Made by a program: the position numbers and the translations under genes. Under the pieces are notes generated by a model that had not been told where the DNA came from, did no database searches, and saw nothing but the letters and a program-made list of their open reading frames with translations. This document shows positions 48,162-58,135 of a stretch of DNA of 64,000 nt, one piece after another. This DNA is from Magnetococcales bacterium (lineage in GTDB: Bacteria; Pseudomonadota; Magnetococcia; Magnetococcales; JADFYX01). The stretch's first letter is position 1. The number at the start of each line of letters is the position of its first letter. The stretch spans positions 62,001 through 126,000 of the forward strand of contig PEAM01000010.1 of assembly GCA_002753565.1 (NCBI GenBank), given 5' to 3'.

Positions 48162-49835
48162 TTGAAAAAGATGTTTTTTTCGATGATGACACCGCCTATA
48201 AATGGAAACTATTCGATGAATGCCAGAACCACCCACACCCATAAATGGAATACCCTTTTCAGGCAGAGGGGGGGATGTTCTCCCTTCGGCCTTTTTTGGC
48301 TGGTTGCAGGCCTGCTTGCCGTAGGATCGATGATCATGCCGGATCAGGCTTCCGCTTTTTGCCGGGATGTGCTGTATCAAGCCAAACAGGCCGACAATCA
48401 ACTGATGGAGCAAAAAAAACAGGCCCATTTGCAAACAGCCATTCAAGCCTATGAAAAAGCGCTTGTATCCTGTCGATGGTTTAATGAAAAAGAGCGGATA
48501 ACCCAAAGGTTGGACCAACTGAAAAATCAGGTTCATAACGAGATTAACTGTGACGAAGCGTATTATAAAGAGGCCAAGAAAAAAGAGGATATGGCCCAGG
48601 TTGCGCGACAGGAGGGAGATTGGGCCGACGCCCATCAGGCGTACAATGCCTTGGCTGACCATTTTGATGCCATTGTTGCCAAGTGTGACCAGGAAAAAAA
48701 AGATAAGGCTGCCAGATATGCCCGTATCGCCCGGCATAATCGAGATCAAGCCTGGTGTGCGGAGCGAATGGTTAAAGGGGGCGACGGGGCGGAGGCTATT
48801 GCTCGGGGAGAGGCCTCTTTCAAGGCAGAAGATTGGGAGGAGGCCATCCCTTATTTTGAGCAGGCTATTCAGATCAACCAATGGGTCTCTGAGCATTGTC
48901 AAGATGCCTCTTTACGACAGACCGCCTGGTTTAATTTGAGTTCCAGTCGAGCCAAGCTTAAAAAGGCGCTACCAAAGCGTTCTCAACAGCGTTGTGCCAT
49001 CGCCACCAAAAAAGCCCTCTCCGTACCAGGTGTAGAGGCCATGGACCGTCATACCATGACCGATGGCTGGTGGGACCGGGCGGAACCTCTGCTAAAACGT
49101 CAACGGGATCTTTATACCAAGTCGGCAAAACTGTGTCAGGGTCAGCCAAGTGGACAGCACCACCGGCAGATGTTGGTCAAAGTGGATGAACGGCTCAATC
49201 AGTGGGGCTGCCAAACTTTGACAGACCGTGCCCACACTCTGCGCATGGCCGGGGGAAAATGGGTTGCTCAAAACAGTGTTGAGCAGATTGCCGTCAATTT
49301 TCAACAGATGTTGGAGACCCAGAAAAAAGCCCTCACCTACTGCAGCCAAGCGCCAGGTTCAGGACCTTATAGCCCTCGGGCCATACAGGCTAAGAAAGAT
49401 ATCGACTATTACCGTTGTCAAAGCCTCTTGGCTCAGGCCAACCGGGATCTCCATCGTAGCACGATGAAAGTTAAGGAGGGAGATAAACAGCAGGCAAAAG
49501 CCCTGACTCAACAAGCGACCTCTATCTTGGATAAGGCACAAGCGGTCTGTTTGGAGGCTCCCCATGCGGTGGAGAAAAAACAGGTGGAAGAGCAGCTTGC
49601 CTGTCAGAAAAAATGGCTCTCTGCCACCCTTTTGGCCGACCAACTGACCCAACAGATTCGATCGTTGCGATGGGACGAGGCAAAGCTATCCCTTGAAGAT
49701 TCTATTTTGGCCTGGACAGATGTCAAGCAGGCCTGCCCGCTGGAGCAGAGTGATAGAGCCAACGCCAACCTGGAAATTCTCAAGGTAAAAATAGAGCCTC
49801 AAATTCGGGATATGAAAACCAGGGGGCACTTGTAA
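48162..49835 (+). CDS. Exported TPR-like helical repeat protein
   Basis: The frame opens at TTG 48162, but ATG 48216 (MNARTTHTH) is a more usual start. A membrane helix or signal (PFGLFWLVAGLLAVGSMIMP) precedes a soluble part with repeated helix pairs and regularly placed cysteines (for example FCRDVLYQAKQADNQLM, ALVSCRWFNEKERIT, RCAIATKKAL). The layout is that of TPR or Sel1-like repeats. Its place before the secretin gene suggests a periplasmic scaffold. The exact family is not recognised. Confidence 0.6.
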   Translation: MKKMFFSMMTPPINGNYSMNARTTHTHKWNTLFRQRGGCSPFGLFWLVAGLLAVGSMIMPDQASAFCRDVLYQAKQADNQLMEQKKQAHLQTAIQAYEKALVSCRWFNEKERITQRLDQLKNQVHNEINCDEAYYKEAKKKEDMAQVARQEGDWADAHQAYNALADHFDAIVAKCDQEKKDKAARYARIARHNRDQAWCAERMVKGGDGAEAIARGEASFKAEDWEEAIPYFEQAIQINQWVSEHCQDASLRQTAWFNLSSSRAKLKKALPKRSQQRCAIATKKALSVPGVEAMDRHTMTDGWWDRAEPLLKRQRDLYTKSAKLCQGQPSGQHHRQMLVKVDERLNQWGCQTLTDRAHTLRMAGGKWVAQNSVEQIAVNFQQMLETQKKALTYCSQAPGSGPYSPRAIQAKKDIDYYRCQSLLAQANRDLHRSTMKVKEGDKQQAKALTQQATSILDKAQAVCLEAPHAVEKKQVEEQLACQKKWLSATLLADQLTQQIRSLRWDEAKLSLEDSILAWTDVKQACPLEQSDRANANLEILKVKIEPQIRDMKTRGHL

Positions 49836-49966
49836 TGGCTAACCAATACCCACCTTTTACCTGGTTGAGCCACTCTTTTTCAAGGGTGCAACCGTCCCTG
49901 TCACAACCTGTTTCTGTTCAGAATAGAGCAGATCAGCAACCCAACCCACCCAAAAGGTTTTGCTCT

Positions 49967-51673
49967 ATGAAGGCTAACAGAACGCTCTGCTTTTCCATCG
50001 GTGCCGCTCTTGTATTAACGGCCTGTGCAGGGAAGGTTAAAGAGCCAGATTCGTACGAAAAATGGACCGCCAGCCAACAGTCCAATCTGCCTTTTTCCGA
50101 TAGTGAAATTGCCAAAAGATCCCGAGAGCTTTTTGCCCAAAGCCAGCGTATGCGGGAGATGTTGGAGAAGAAAAACCCCCAACCAGAGAGAATAGCACCC
50201 ATTCGGCCCACCCCAGGCCCCATGGATAATACCCTGATCTCTTTGGATGTGACCAACGGGGAGCTGCAACATGTTATTAAGGCCTTAGCCATGCAGGCCG
50301 GTTTGGATTTGGTCATCCATCCCAGTGTGGCAGAGGTCTCTAACCGGGTCTCGATCCATTTTACCGACGCACCTGCCAGCATGGTGCTGGATAACCTGCT
50401 GCGTTCAGCGGATCTTTTTGGAAAGATTGACGGCAACCTGTTGATCATCATGCCCCTGGAGGAGCGGATTTTCAAACTGGACTTTATGGAGACCAGTTTT
50501 ACGACGGATATTTCTGCTGGTGGCGATATTTTGGGTAACTCCAATGTCTCCGGTGGCAGTTCCGGTGGTGTTTCCGGCAAGTTTGAGATTAAAAGCGAGC
50601 AGGGGGCCGAAAAGGCCAACAACCCCTACGAACAGCTGGAAAAAATGCTGCAAACCATGGTGGGATCGGTCAAGGACCCCAATAGCCAGGGTAAAGATCT
50701 GGACTCGGCTACAACAATCTCCGACGCCGGGGCCATGGCACGGTTTAACAATGCCATTCAGCAGGATACCCCTACCTATCACCTGAACCGCCTGACCGGA
50801 ACCCTCTTTGTTCGGGCTAAAAAATCGGTGATGGACAATGTGGAAAAGTTGATTATTGACTTTAAATCCATGCTCAATCGTCAGATTGTTATCGAAGCAC
50901 AAATAATCGACTTGATACTGGATGAGGGGCATCAGGAGGGGGTGGATTGGGCGGTTCTCAATAAAAAATTGGCAGCTGGGGTGGCGGCAAACGGTTTAAC
51001 CATCGGTGGAATCACCTCGACCATTGCCGGTGGTGTCATCGCTCCTCGTAGTGTGACCGCCCCCTCCATCTCTTCGGCGGTGGGTAAAAACATGTTGACA
51101 GTTGGCTATGGCAACGGAACCGTCAATGCGGTGCTTAACCTGCTGCAGGCCTACGGCGAAACCCGCATTCTCTCCAACCCTTTCCTTAGAACCCAGCACG
51201 GACGTCCGGCTTTGATCAGTGTGGGTACGACAACCAGCTATATTTCAGCGACCAAACCCAGAGAGACCGATGATAACGGCAACATTATCCAAGACCCACC
51301 CGACACCTCTACCGTGTTTGATGGTCTGCTGGTTGGCATTATCCCCTTTATTGATGAGGATCGAATTATCTCTCTGACAGTCAACCCCATTCAAAGCACC
51401 GTTGACACCGACAGCCTGGCTCTGGTCGATGCCGGTAACGGTAACTTTCTCACCCTGCCAAAGGTTGACCTTAAAGAGCTGTTGACCACCCTCAAGATCA
51501 AGGATGGTGATACGGTGATGCTCGGGGGGCTGATCCATCGAACTCGGACCAACTCATCTCAGCGGGTGCCGGTTTTAGGCTCACTTCCTTTGTTTGGAAA
51601 AATCTTTAAAAAAGATGCAACCAACGAAACGGCACGGGAACTGATTATTGTGCTTCGGGTGAATGTCATTTGA
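49967..51673 (+). CDS. mshL: MshL-like outer-membrane secretin lipoprotein
   Basis: I start at ATG 49967, which gives a lipoprotein signal (SIGAALVLTAC); a longer frame runs 44 codons further upstream. The 568 residues show N-domains (VTNGELQHVIKALAMQAG, IHFTDAPASMVLDNLLRSA) and the C-terminal secretin domain with a Gly-rich part, GNGTVNAVLNLLQAYGETRI, and VPVLGSLPLFGKIFKK just before the end. The protein forms the pore for the pilus. It overlaps the next gene and fits MshL rather than GspD in length and neighbours. Confidence 0.85.
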   Translation: MKANRTLCFSIGAALVLTACAGKVKEPDSYEKWTASQQSNLPFSDSEIAKRSRELFAQSQRMREMLEKKNPQPERIAPIRPTPGPMDNTLISLDVTNGELQHVIKALAMQAGLDLVIHPSVAEVSNRVSIHFTDAPASMVLDNLLRSADLFGKIDGNLLIIMPLEERIFKLDFMETSFTTDISAGGDILGNSNVSGGSSGGVSGKFEIKSEQGAEKANNPYEQLEKMLQTMVGSVKDPNSQGKDLDSATTISDAGAMARFNNAIQQDTPTYHLNRLTGTLFVRAKKSVMDNVEKLIIDFKSMLNRQIVIEAQIIDLILDEGHQEGVDWAVLNKKLAAGVAANGLTIGGITSTIAGGVIAPRSVTAPSISSAVGKNMLTVGYGNGTVNAVLNLLQAYGETRILSNPFLRTQHGRPALISVGTTTSYISATKPRETDDNGNIIQDPPDTSTVFDGLLVGIIPFIDEDRIISLTVNPIQSTVDTDSLALVDAGNGNFLTLPKVDLKELLTTLKIKDGDTVMLGGLIHRTRTNSSQRVPVLGSLPLFGKIFKKDATNETARELIIVLRVNVI

Positions 51674-52566
51674 GCATCATCTTCGATGCCTTGCAGGCGC
51701 TGAACAGCCGTACCAAGGTCGGAGAGGATCGTGGAGAGGTGGCGACCGGACCTGTTTGGGAGGAGGGGCCTCTTGCTCCCAGCTCAAGGTGGTGGGGGCT
51801 GGTCGCTTTTTTGGCTCCTCTTTGGGCCAAACCCTTACAACTTTTTGTTAGTCTGGCTCTGTTGGCAGGGGGGACGGTGTGGATGGTTACCCCAAAAAAA
51901 GAGCCTGTTGAGCTGAGCTTTGAGAAGAGGGTTGTAGACCAGATCTCTCTGGGAAAAGATGCCCATACCAACAGTCAGGCTGGCCCCGCGCCAGCCAACG
52001 TTGCTTGGGTTGGTCTATCCTCGGCGGAAGAGAGGCCCGTCAACGTGCCGGTATTCTATGCTCCCCTCTCGTCACCCAAGCCAAAAGAGGTTGTTCACCG
52101 GAGAGAGGCGGGGATCAAACACCGCGCGGACCCTTCTCCTGGCAGAAGTAGTGGGATTCGGATCAGCTCCCGAACCACCGACCACAACCCCAAAGGGGTG
52201 GGGTTGATTACCCAAGCCCTGTTTGATGCCATGGATGGGGGAGACCATGAGGCGGTTGCAGGCCATCTAACCCGCCTGCAGACCATGCTGGGCGACCAAA
52301 ACCCGTTTGTTATCAAAATGCAGGCCTATTGGTATCTGCGCCAGGAAAACCACCACCGTGCCCACCGTCTGCTCAGCCAAATTTTAGATGCTACTCCCCA
52401 AGATTTTGAGGCCAACCTGAATATGGCGGTGGCAGAGATCGGTATCGATAAACTTCACTCAGCCAGGATCAGGCTCAATGGTCTGATAGACCGTCACCCC
52501 AACCACCCCAAAATACTGTCACTGCTCAGCTTGTTGCCCCATTCAACCTCTGTTCAGGAGCCTTGA
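51670..52566 (+). CDS. MshN-like TPR membrane protein
   Basis: Translation probably starts at TTG 51670, overlapping the secretin stop. The 298-residue protein has a membrane helix near residues 55-75 (LQLFVSLALLAGGTVWMV), a disordered linker and C-terminal TPRs (YLRQENHHRAHRLLSQILDA, FEANLNMAVAEIGIDKL). MshN proteins have this form and accompany MshM. It begins SIIFDALQAL, a short cytoplasmic segment also common in that family. Confidence 0.7.
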   Translation: MSIIFDALQALNSRTKVGEDRGEVATGPVWEEGPLAPSSRWWGLVAFLAPLWAKPLQLFVSLALLAGGTVWMVTPKKEPVELSFEKRVVDQISLGKDAHTNSQAGPAPANVAWVGLSSAEERPVNVPVFYAPLSSPKPKEVVHRREAGIKHRADPSPGRSSGIRISSRTTDHNPKGVGLITQALFDAMDGGDHEAVAGHLTRLQTMLGDQNPFVIKMQAYWYLRQENHHRAHRLLSQILDATPQDFEANLNMAVAEIGIDKLHSARIRLNGLIDRHPNHPKILSLLSLLPHSTSVQEP

Positions 52567-52567
52567 G

Positions 52568-54151
52568 TTGACGGCCGTATTGGATATCAGGGGTGGCCGG
52601 TGGCTGGAGTCCTCCGTGAGCAAAAGCCGTCGGGATCGATATGTTGCGGGGGCCGAAAGCTATTTAGATGTTCTGGGGCTTACCTCTTCGCCGTTTCCGG
52701 TTGTCCCCGATGCTGCCAACCTGTTTGAAACCCAATGGATGACCGAAACCATTGCAGAGATTGTTGATGGTGTCGTGCGCCGCAAAGGTTTTATTGCGGT
52801 GACCGGTGAGGTGGGGCTGGGTAAAACAACCCTCTCTCGCTCGCTTTTGACCCTCTTTCAAGCGTTGGACATTCGAGTCTCTCTCACCTTCAATAGTTTT
52901 CTGCAGGGGGTAGAGTTGATTCGGGCGATTAATCAGGATTTTAATCTTCCAGCAGAAGGACAAACCCTGAGCGAGTTGATGGCAGAGTTGACGCACTTTT
53001 TGATGGATGCGTTCCGCCACAACCATAACTGCGTTATTTTGATTGATGATGCCCAAAACCTCACCCCAGATAATCTGGAGATGATTCGGCAGATCTCCAA
53101 TCTGGAGACCGGTACCGAAAAACTGGTGCAGATTATTCTGGTTGGTCAGACGGAGTTGGAGACCACCCTGCACCATCATTCCATGCGCCAGTTGCATAGT
53201 CGCCTGGCCATGCACAAAAGAATCCAGCCTCTCACCGGTGAAGAGCTGTCGCGGTATGTACATTATAAGTTGGAGCGGGCTGGTAATCAAAAACGTCTGA
53301 GTATAACACGTGGAGCTTTGGCTGTTTTGTATAAACAGAGCGGTGGCAACCCACGTAAAGCCAGCCGGATGATGGACCGTTGTCTGTATGCGTTGGTTGC
53401 TTTCCAACGGTTTGAGATCAATGCACGGTTGATCAAACTGGTTGCCGCCGAACTGAATGCCGAGCTCAACCAAAAGGGGGAGAGCAAACTCTCCGTTCAA
53501 AAATCAGCTGGCTATTGGCTGGGGCTGCCTCTGTTGGCTCTTCTGGTTATCTTGATGAGTGTCAATCGGGCACCTCTCAGCCAATTGGTTGCTGGCTTCT
53601 CCTCTTTCATCCCCTCTGTCGCCCACTTTTTGGCTGAACCATCTCGCCCCCTTTCAGGAGGACATGATCAGGATAGCCTGCCTCTCTCCTTTCTGGAAGA
53701 GTACGGTCTGGCCTCTTATGTCACCCCCTTTAAAAGAGCGCTTGAACAGGGGGAGTTTGCGTCGATCTCTGCTCTTATTGAGGCAGAAACCGGGTTTAAA
53801 ATGGTGCAACTATCCACTATTCCTCCGCCATTGGAGGGAAAATTTTCAACCCTGAAAATGCAGAAGAGTGGGGGGCAACGCTCCATCCTTTTCTGGAAAC
53901 CTGCTTACTCTGCTGATGATCTTCATCTTCTCTCAAACGGGGAGACGGTCCGCCGGGTAAAAGCGGACCTATCCCGGTTTGGCTTGGACACCGGGCCAGA
54001 ATTGGCCTGGGGAAACAGTGGGATTCTTCATACCTTGGCAATTTTTCAAAAATCAGCCGGCTTACCAGCTACCGGTCGACTGGATGATACCACCCTGTTT
54101 TTACTGGACCAGTTAAAAAACAGGGCGGAAGAAAGTGGGATAAAAAAATGA
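52568..54151 (+). CDS. mshM: MshM/ExeA-type AAA ATPase with peptidoglycan-binding end
   Basis: Translation starts at TTG 52568, seven bases after CAGGAG. The 527-residue protein has an N-terminal AAA domain (Walker A GEVGLGKTTLS near residue 80, Walker B CVILIDDAQN near 157). A membrane helix lies near 320 (LGLPLLALLVILMSV), and a C-terminal peptidoglycan-binding type 1 domain carries ILHTLAIFQKSAGLPATGRL. ExeA-like proteins use this layout to help insert the secretin through the wall. The stop overlaps the next start (ATGA). Confidence 0.85.
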   Translation: MTAVLDIRGGRWLESSVSKSRRDRYVAGAESYLDVLGLTSSPFPVVPDAANLFETQWMTETIAEIVDGVVRRKGFIAVTGEVGLGKTTLSRSLLTLFQALDIRVSLTFNSFLQGVELIRAINQDFNLPAEGQTLSELMAELTHFLMDAFRHNHNCVILIDDAQNLTPDNLEMIRQISNLETGTEKLVQIILVGQTELETTLHHHSMRQLHSRLAMHKRIQPLTGEELSRYVHYKLERAGNQKRLSITRGALAVLYKQSGGNPRKASRMMDRCLYALVAFQRFEINARLIKLVAAELNAELNQKGESKLSVQKSAGYWLGLPLLALLVILMSVNRAPLSQLVAGFSSFIPSVAHFLAEPSRPLSGGHDQDSLPLSFLEEYGLASYVTPFKRALEQGEFASISALIEAETGFKMVQLSTIPPPLEGKFSTLKMQKSGGQRSILFWKPAYSADDLHLLSNGETVRRVKADLSRFGLDTGPELAWGNSGILHTLAIFQKSAGLPATGRLDDTTLFLLDQLKNRAEESGIKK

Positions 54152-55839
54152 GTGAAAAACGGAAACCCTTGGGAACCTTGCTCGAAGAGCGTGGATTGAT
54201 CCGACCCCAGCATATTAAGTTTGCCCTCCAGGAACAAAAAGTGACTGGAGAGCGTATGGGTGAGGTGTTGGAGCGTATGGGCTTTGTGACCCAGTTTGAT
54301 GTGGCTACCTTGGTAGCCGATCAGGAGGGGATCAAACATCTGGATGTCAGCCGGATTGTGCCCGAAGTGGATGCCTTGCGGCTATTTAATAAAAATCTCT
54401 GTGTTAAAAATGATTTTCTACCGATCAAGCTGCATAAAAACCAGATTGAAGTGGTCTCTGCAGCAACCAATCTGGATATGCTGCGCCAAACCATTCAGCG
54501 CCATAGCTCCAGTACCAAAGCCCCGATATTACACCAGGGAGAACGGCATAAAATTCAGCAGGCTATCCAGCACTACTACTACTTCCTGGAGAATCCCATC
54601 GAAGAGTTGATGGAAAAAGAGATCGCCAAGGCGACCATCAACCCAGACTCCGCCCAAAATCTGGAATCTCTGCTCTCCCATATGTTTACCTTAGCCATTC
54701 GCTACAGAACATCCGATATCCACATCCGACCCGGACCGTTGAGTATTGCGGTGGCGTTTCGGATTGATGGCATCATGCACCCGATGTTCTCCTTAAACTT
54801 AAAGCTGATGCGCCTTGTTTCAACCATTAAAATGCGTGCCAAACTAGACCTGGCCGAACAGCGACGCCCCCAAGATGGTCGTTTCTCTTTAACGGTCTTG
54901 GATATGGGGTATGACGTACGTGTCTCCACCATTGTGACGCCCCATGGTGAAAATGTTGTGATGCGTATTCTTCTCAGGGACCAAGGGGCCAAAGGGTTGG
55001 GAGAGCTTGGTTTTGAGCCAAAGGATGTCAAGCGGTTACAGCGGTTGTTCAATGAGCCGTTTGGCATTGTACTGCTGACGGGGCCGACAGGCTCAGGAAA
55101 AACCACAACCCTCTATGCTGGAATCCAGACCCAAGATGTGTTGTCCAAAAATATTCTAACCGTCGAAAACCCCATCGAATATCAGATCGCCTCCATCCGG
55201 CAGACAGAGGTCAATGTGAAGTCCGGTTATGGATTCTCCAATGCCATTCCCCATTTTCTCCGTCATGATCCCGATATCATCATGTTAGGGGAGATTCGTG
55301 ATAGTGATACGGCCCACACCGCCCTGATCGCCGCAGAGACCGGCCATGTGGTTCTCTCCACTCTGCACACCAACGATGTGTTTGGAACCATTCCCCGCCT
55401 ACTCTCTCTGGGAGTCTCCCACGTGAGCCTGGCCGACGCCCTGATTGGGGTGGTCAGTCAACGTCTGGTCCGGCGCCTTTGTGATAACTGCCGAGAGAGT
55501 TACCCCCCAACCAAGCACGATCTGACCTATCTGGGTCAGAAAGCCTCCGAGTTACACCGTGGTGTGGGGTGTGACGCTTGTAATCAGACCGGCTACATCG
55601 GTCGGGTACCAATCTATGAAATTTGGGGAATCAATCAAGAGGTCTCTGATAGTCTGGCCCGTGGAGAGACCATGGACCGAATCATCGCCTTGGCTAAACA
55701 AGGGGACTACAACGATATTTTTTCGACAGGTGTCAGAAAAGTTTTGGCGGGTGAAACAACGGTTGAAGAGCTGATTCGGGTTTTGGGCTATGGCAAAGGG
55801 TCCATCCAGGGTAAAGCCTCTCCATCCCCTGCACCATAA
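54148..55839 (+). CDS. mshE: MshE/GspE-type pilus assembly ATPase
   Basis: The 563-residue cytoplasmic ATPase has an N-terminal MshEN-type domain (LGTLLEERGLIRPQHIKFAL) that in MshE binds c-di-GMP. The C-terminal motor carries Walker A LTGPTGSGKTTTLYAG near residue 312, an Asp box, Walker B (PDIIMLGEIRDSDTA), a His box (GHVVLSTLHTND) and four zinc-type cysteines (CDNCRES and CDACNQTG). It powers extension of the pilus. The diguanylate cyclase gene at the end of the window would be a plausible upstream signal source. Confidence 0.92.
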   Translation: MSEKRKPLGTLLEERGLIRPQHIKFALQEQKVTGERMGEVLERMGFVTQFDVATLVADQEGIKHLDVSRIVPEVDALRLFNKNLCVKNDFLPIKLHKNQIEVVSAATNLDMLRQTIQRHSSSTKAPILHQGERHKIQQAIQHYYYFLENPIEELMEKEIAKATINPDSAQNLESLLSHMFTLAIRYRTSDIHIRPGPLSIAVAFRIDGIMHPMFSLNLKLMRLVSTIKMRAKLDLAEQRRPQDGRFSLTVLDMGYDVRVSTIVTPHGENVVMRILLRDQGAKGLGELGFEPKDVKRLQRLFNEPFGIVLLTGPTGSGKTTTLYAGIQTQDVLSKNILTVENPIEYQIASIRQTEVNVKSGYGFSNAIPHFLRHDPDIIMLGEIRDSDTAHTALIAAETGHVVLSTLHTNDVFGTIPRLLSLGVSHVSLADALIGVVSQRLVRRLCDNCRESYPPTKHDLTYLGQKASELHRGVGCDACNQTGYIGRVPIYEIWGINQEVSDSLARGETMDRIIALAKQGDYNDIFSTGVRKVLAGETTVEELIRVLGYGKGSIQGKASPSPAP

Positions 55840-55878
55840 TTGTGATCAAGCGCGTTCAGAGAGGTTGAACAACAAATC

Positions 55879-57117
55879 ATGGCCATCTTTTACTACAGGT
55901 ACATTCAGCCAGATGGGCGGAGAAAAACCGGGGTGGTGCAGCTTCCCCTGATTGAAGTCAGGGATGCCCAAATTTTTCTGGAAGAGACAGGCAATACCGT
56001 CATTCTCGTTCGACGCCTCTCCCGTGTGATGGAAAAAATTGTCGGCACACTGCTTCCTCTTGTTCAAAAACCGGTCAAGCTGGATGATTTGATTATGTTT
56101 TTGAACAATCTCTCTGCCATGTTGAAGGCAGGAATCTCTCTGATGGATGCGTTACGGGTAGGGGTTGATAAAAAGGAGAGCCCCGGCATGGCTCGAACCG
56201 TCGAGCAGTTGCGCCTGCAACTGGAGGCTGGCACACGGTTTTCGGATGCCGTTGAAAAACACCGGGATGTTTTTCCCGATTCAGTCTGTTTTTTGGTGAG
56301 AGTCGGAGATGAGACCGGCACCCTGGAGCGCACCCTCAAGGATGCCTCCAAACATCTGGCCCGGGTCAGAAACATCTCGGCCAATACCCAAAAAGTCTTA
56401 ATCTACCCGGCCATGGTTTTTCTGAGTACCCTGGGTGCTGCCGGTTTTTGGGTCTATACCGTGGTGCCTAAAATGGTGGGGCTCTTCCAGCAGATGGATG
56501 TAGACCTACCCCCCATCACCCTCTTTTTGTTGGCACTCTCAAAGTTTTTAGAACAGTATATCGTTCTGGTTCTGGTGGGGATTATCGTCCTGTTTTTTGT
56601 TGTCAAAACCCTTATAAAAACCAACAAAAATGTGCGGTTTCGCTTTCATCAGCTACAACTGCGCCTGCCTGTGGTACGCACCCTGGTTCAAACCTCAACC
56701 CTGTCGTTCATGTCAGAATATTTCAATCTTCTTACCTCAGCCGGAATTGATATCATCCAGTGCCTGAAGATTCTGTCCGAATCCTTGGATAATGAGGTGT
56801 ATGCCAGAAAAATCAACGAGGTAAAAGAGGGGATTCTGCATGGTGACAGCTTGGGAGAGGGGTTTGCCAGAACGGGAGTCTTTCCATCCTTTGTCTTGGA
56901 GATGATCAAAGTGGGCGAGCAGAGCGGAACCCTGCCTGATCAGCTTGAATATATTGCCGAAGAGTATAGAGAACGGCTTCAAAATCTGGTGGATAATTTG
57001 AGTGAAGTGATTCAGCCCTTGGCTATTTTTGTTGTCGGCGGTATTTTCGTCTTCATCTTGGCTGGACTTTTGCTACCTATCTACACCTTGATTTCTCAGG
57101 TAAGTACGGCTGTTTGA
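55879..57117 (+). CDS. mshG: MshG/GspF-type inner-membrane platform protein
   Basis: The 412-residue protein carries the two GspF repeats, each ending in a membrane hairpin (PAMVFLSTLGAAGFWVYTVV, LFVGIIVLFFVVKTL-like helices). Characteristic turns are NLSAMLKAGISLMDAL and NLLTSAGIDIIQCL. It anchors the assembly ATPase and is the last gene of the long operon. A second ATPase of retraction type (PilT) is not present, as usual for MSHA loci. Confidence 0.92.
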   Translation: MAIFYYRYIQPDGRRKTGVVQLPLIEVRDAQIFLEETGNTVILVRRLSRVMEKIVGTLLPLVQKPVKLDDLIMFLNNLSAMLKAGISLMDALRVGVDKKESPGMARTVEQLRLQLEAGTRFSDAVEKHRDVFPDSVCFLVRVGDETGTLERTLKDASKHLARVRNISANTQKVLIYPAMVFLSTLGAAGFWVYTVVPKMVGLFQQMDVDLPPITLFLLALSKFLEQYIVLVLVGIIVLFFVVKTLIKTNKNVRFRFHQLQLRLPVVRTLVQTSTLSFMSEYFNLLTSAGIDIIQCLKILSESLDNEVYARKINEVKEGILHGDSLGEGFARTGVFPSFVLEMIKVGEQSGTLPDQLEYIAEEYRERLQNLVDNLSEVIQPLAIFVVGGIFVFILAGLLLPIYTLISQVSTAV

Positions 57118-57458
57118 GAAAAAAAACAGGAGCGTACCGTGCCTGAATCAAACACTCTATAGCAGTTCTAAACCAAATGAGCGAATGCACTTTTAAAAAA
57201 GGAAATTCTCTGTTTCTTGTGCAACGCAGCAAGAGAATTTTCCGAATCCTGTTCGGTCGATCTAGCGCTTATGGTAATCTTTGTATCACATTAAAATAAA
57301 ACATGTTTTATGATTAATATGGAAGCTCTCTCGGGTCCGACATGCCAGTGAACTTGGTAGGCGATTGCATTTTCAGGAAGTTCTCCAGGGTCCGACTTTC
57401 GATTAATACACAATATTTATGTTATAAGATATGTCTCAAAGCAGCCTTTTGGCCTGAT
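57118..57458. other. Non-coding region with short direct repeats
   Basis: The 341 bases between the pilus operon and the truncated Rpn gene hold no gene. They carry the first copy of a dispersed 32-base repeat (57129-57160) and two copies of GGGTCCGAC (near 57337 and 57386), both preceded by TCTC. The region marks the transition to the accessory DNA. Confidence 0.5.
57129..57160 (+). repeat. Dispersed 32-base repeat, copy 1
   Basis: The segment begins GGAGCGTACCGTGCC and ends CTCTAT. It is matched at 62591-62622 in the same orientation with 29 of 32 bases equal. Both copies border the block of transposase remnants. They may be parts of a larger lost element or insertion boundaries. Confidence 0.7.
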
Positions 57459-58130
57459 TCACTCGGCAAAAATATCATCCAATGATTTAGCTTCCAGAAC
57501 TCGGTCACCCCAAACTTCTAAGGTCTCCGGGTTGGCGGAATGAACTCTGACGGCAACCCACTCCGGTAAAGCACTAAAACGGCGTTGCAATAACCGTAGT
57601 AGAAATGCAGCCTCGCCTTCCTGTCGACCTTCCTGTCGACCTTCCTGTCGACCTTCCTGCCTTCCCATCTGAACCCATTCCGGTTTTTCCTTATTGATCA
57701 CTTCTTGGGCAAATTGTGACATCATTTCATATTCCTCCTTAGGCTTTACTCCTCGGATAACCTCACGCAAATCATCGCCTCCAACATCATCATACGTCTC
57801 AACCATATACCGAAGAAGAGCAAGCAGATCCTCCGGCACTTCAGCCATGACCTCTATAAGCGGCTGCTTAATCTCGGCAAATGCGACATTGCGCGTGCCG
57901 TATTTTGCCACCATCAACCACGCCCGTAGTCGAGAATGGCTTGAAAGCTCGTGATCGGCTATATGCCCCAGATCGAAAACTGGAAACCGAAAGTTCAGCA
58001 AATAGGGTTTCCAACCTTCCTCTGCCTCAACAAGAGCCAGAAACTCAGCCGGTATTCGCCACTCGGCGGCCCCATGGTAAAAGACGAACGGAACTACCGC
58101 CGGTAACATCGCCCAACATGGCACTCCGCC
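57459..58130 (-). pseudogene. Rpn/YhgA-type PD-(D/E)XK nuclease gene, 5' part missing
   Basis: The frame reads on to codons at 58157, but recognisable family sequence starts near AMLPAVVPFVFYHGAAEW, which in full-length members lies about 120 residues from the N terminus. The catalytic N-terminal part is therefore missing. Near 58130 the reading frame of an IS transposase begins on the other strand, so an insertion or rearrangement cut the gene. The C-terminal part is typical, with four perfect QEGR-type units (GRQEGRQEGRQEG, a 12-base DNA repeat) and LRLLQRRFSALPEWV. No activity is expected. Confidence 0.7.
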
Positions 58131-58135
58131 ATCAT

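Noticed and set aside
36379-57117. A type II secretion system
   Set aside because: There is a lipoprotein MshL-type secretin, an ExeA/MshM ATPase, an MshN-like TPR protein and an MSHA-like gene order. No GspC-G-H-I-J set with a short GspG major pseudopilin was found.
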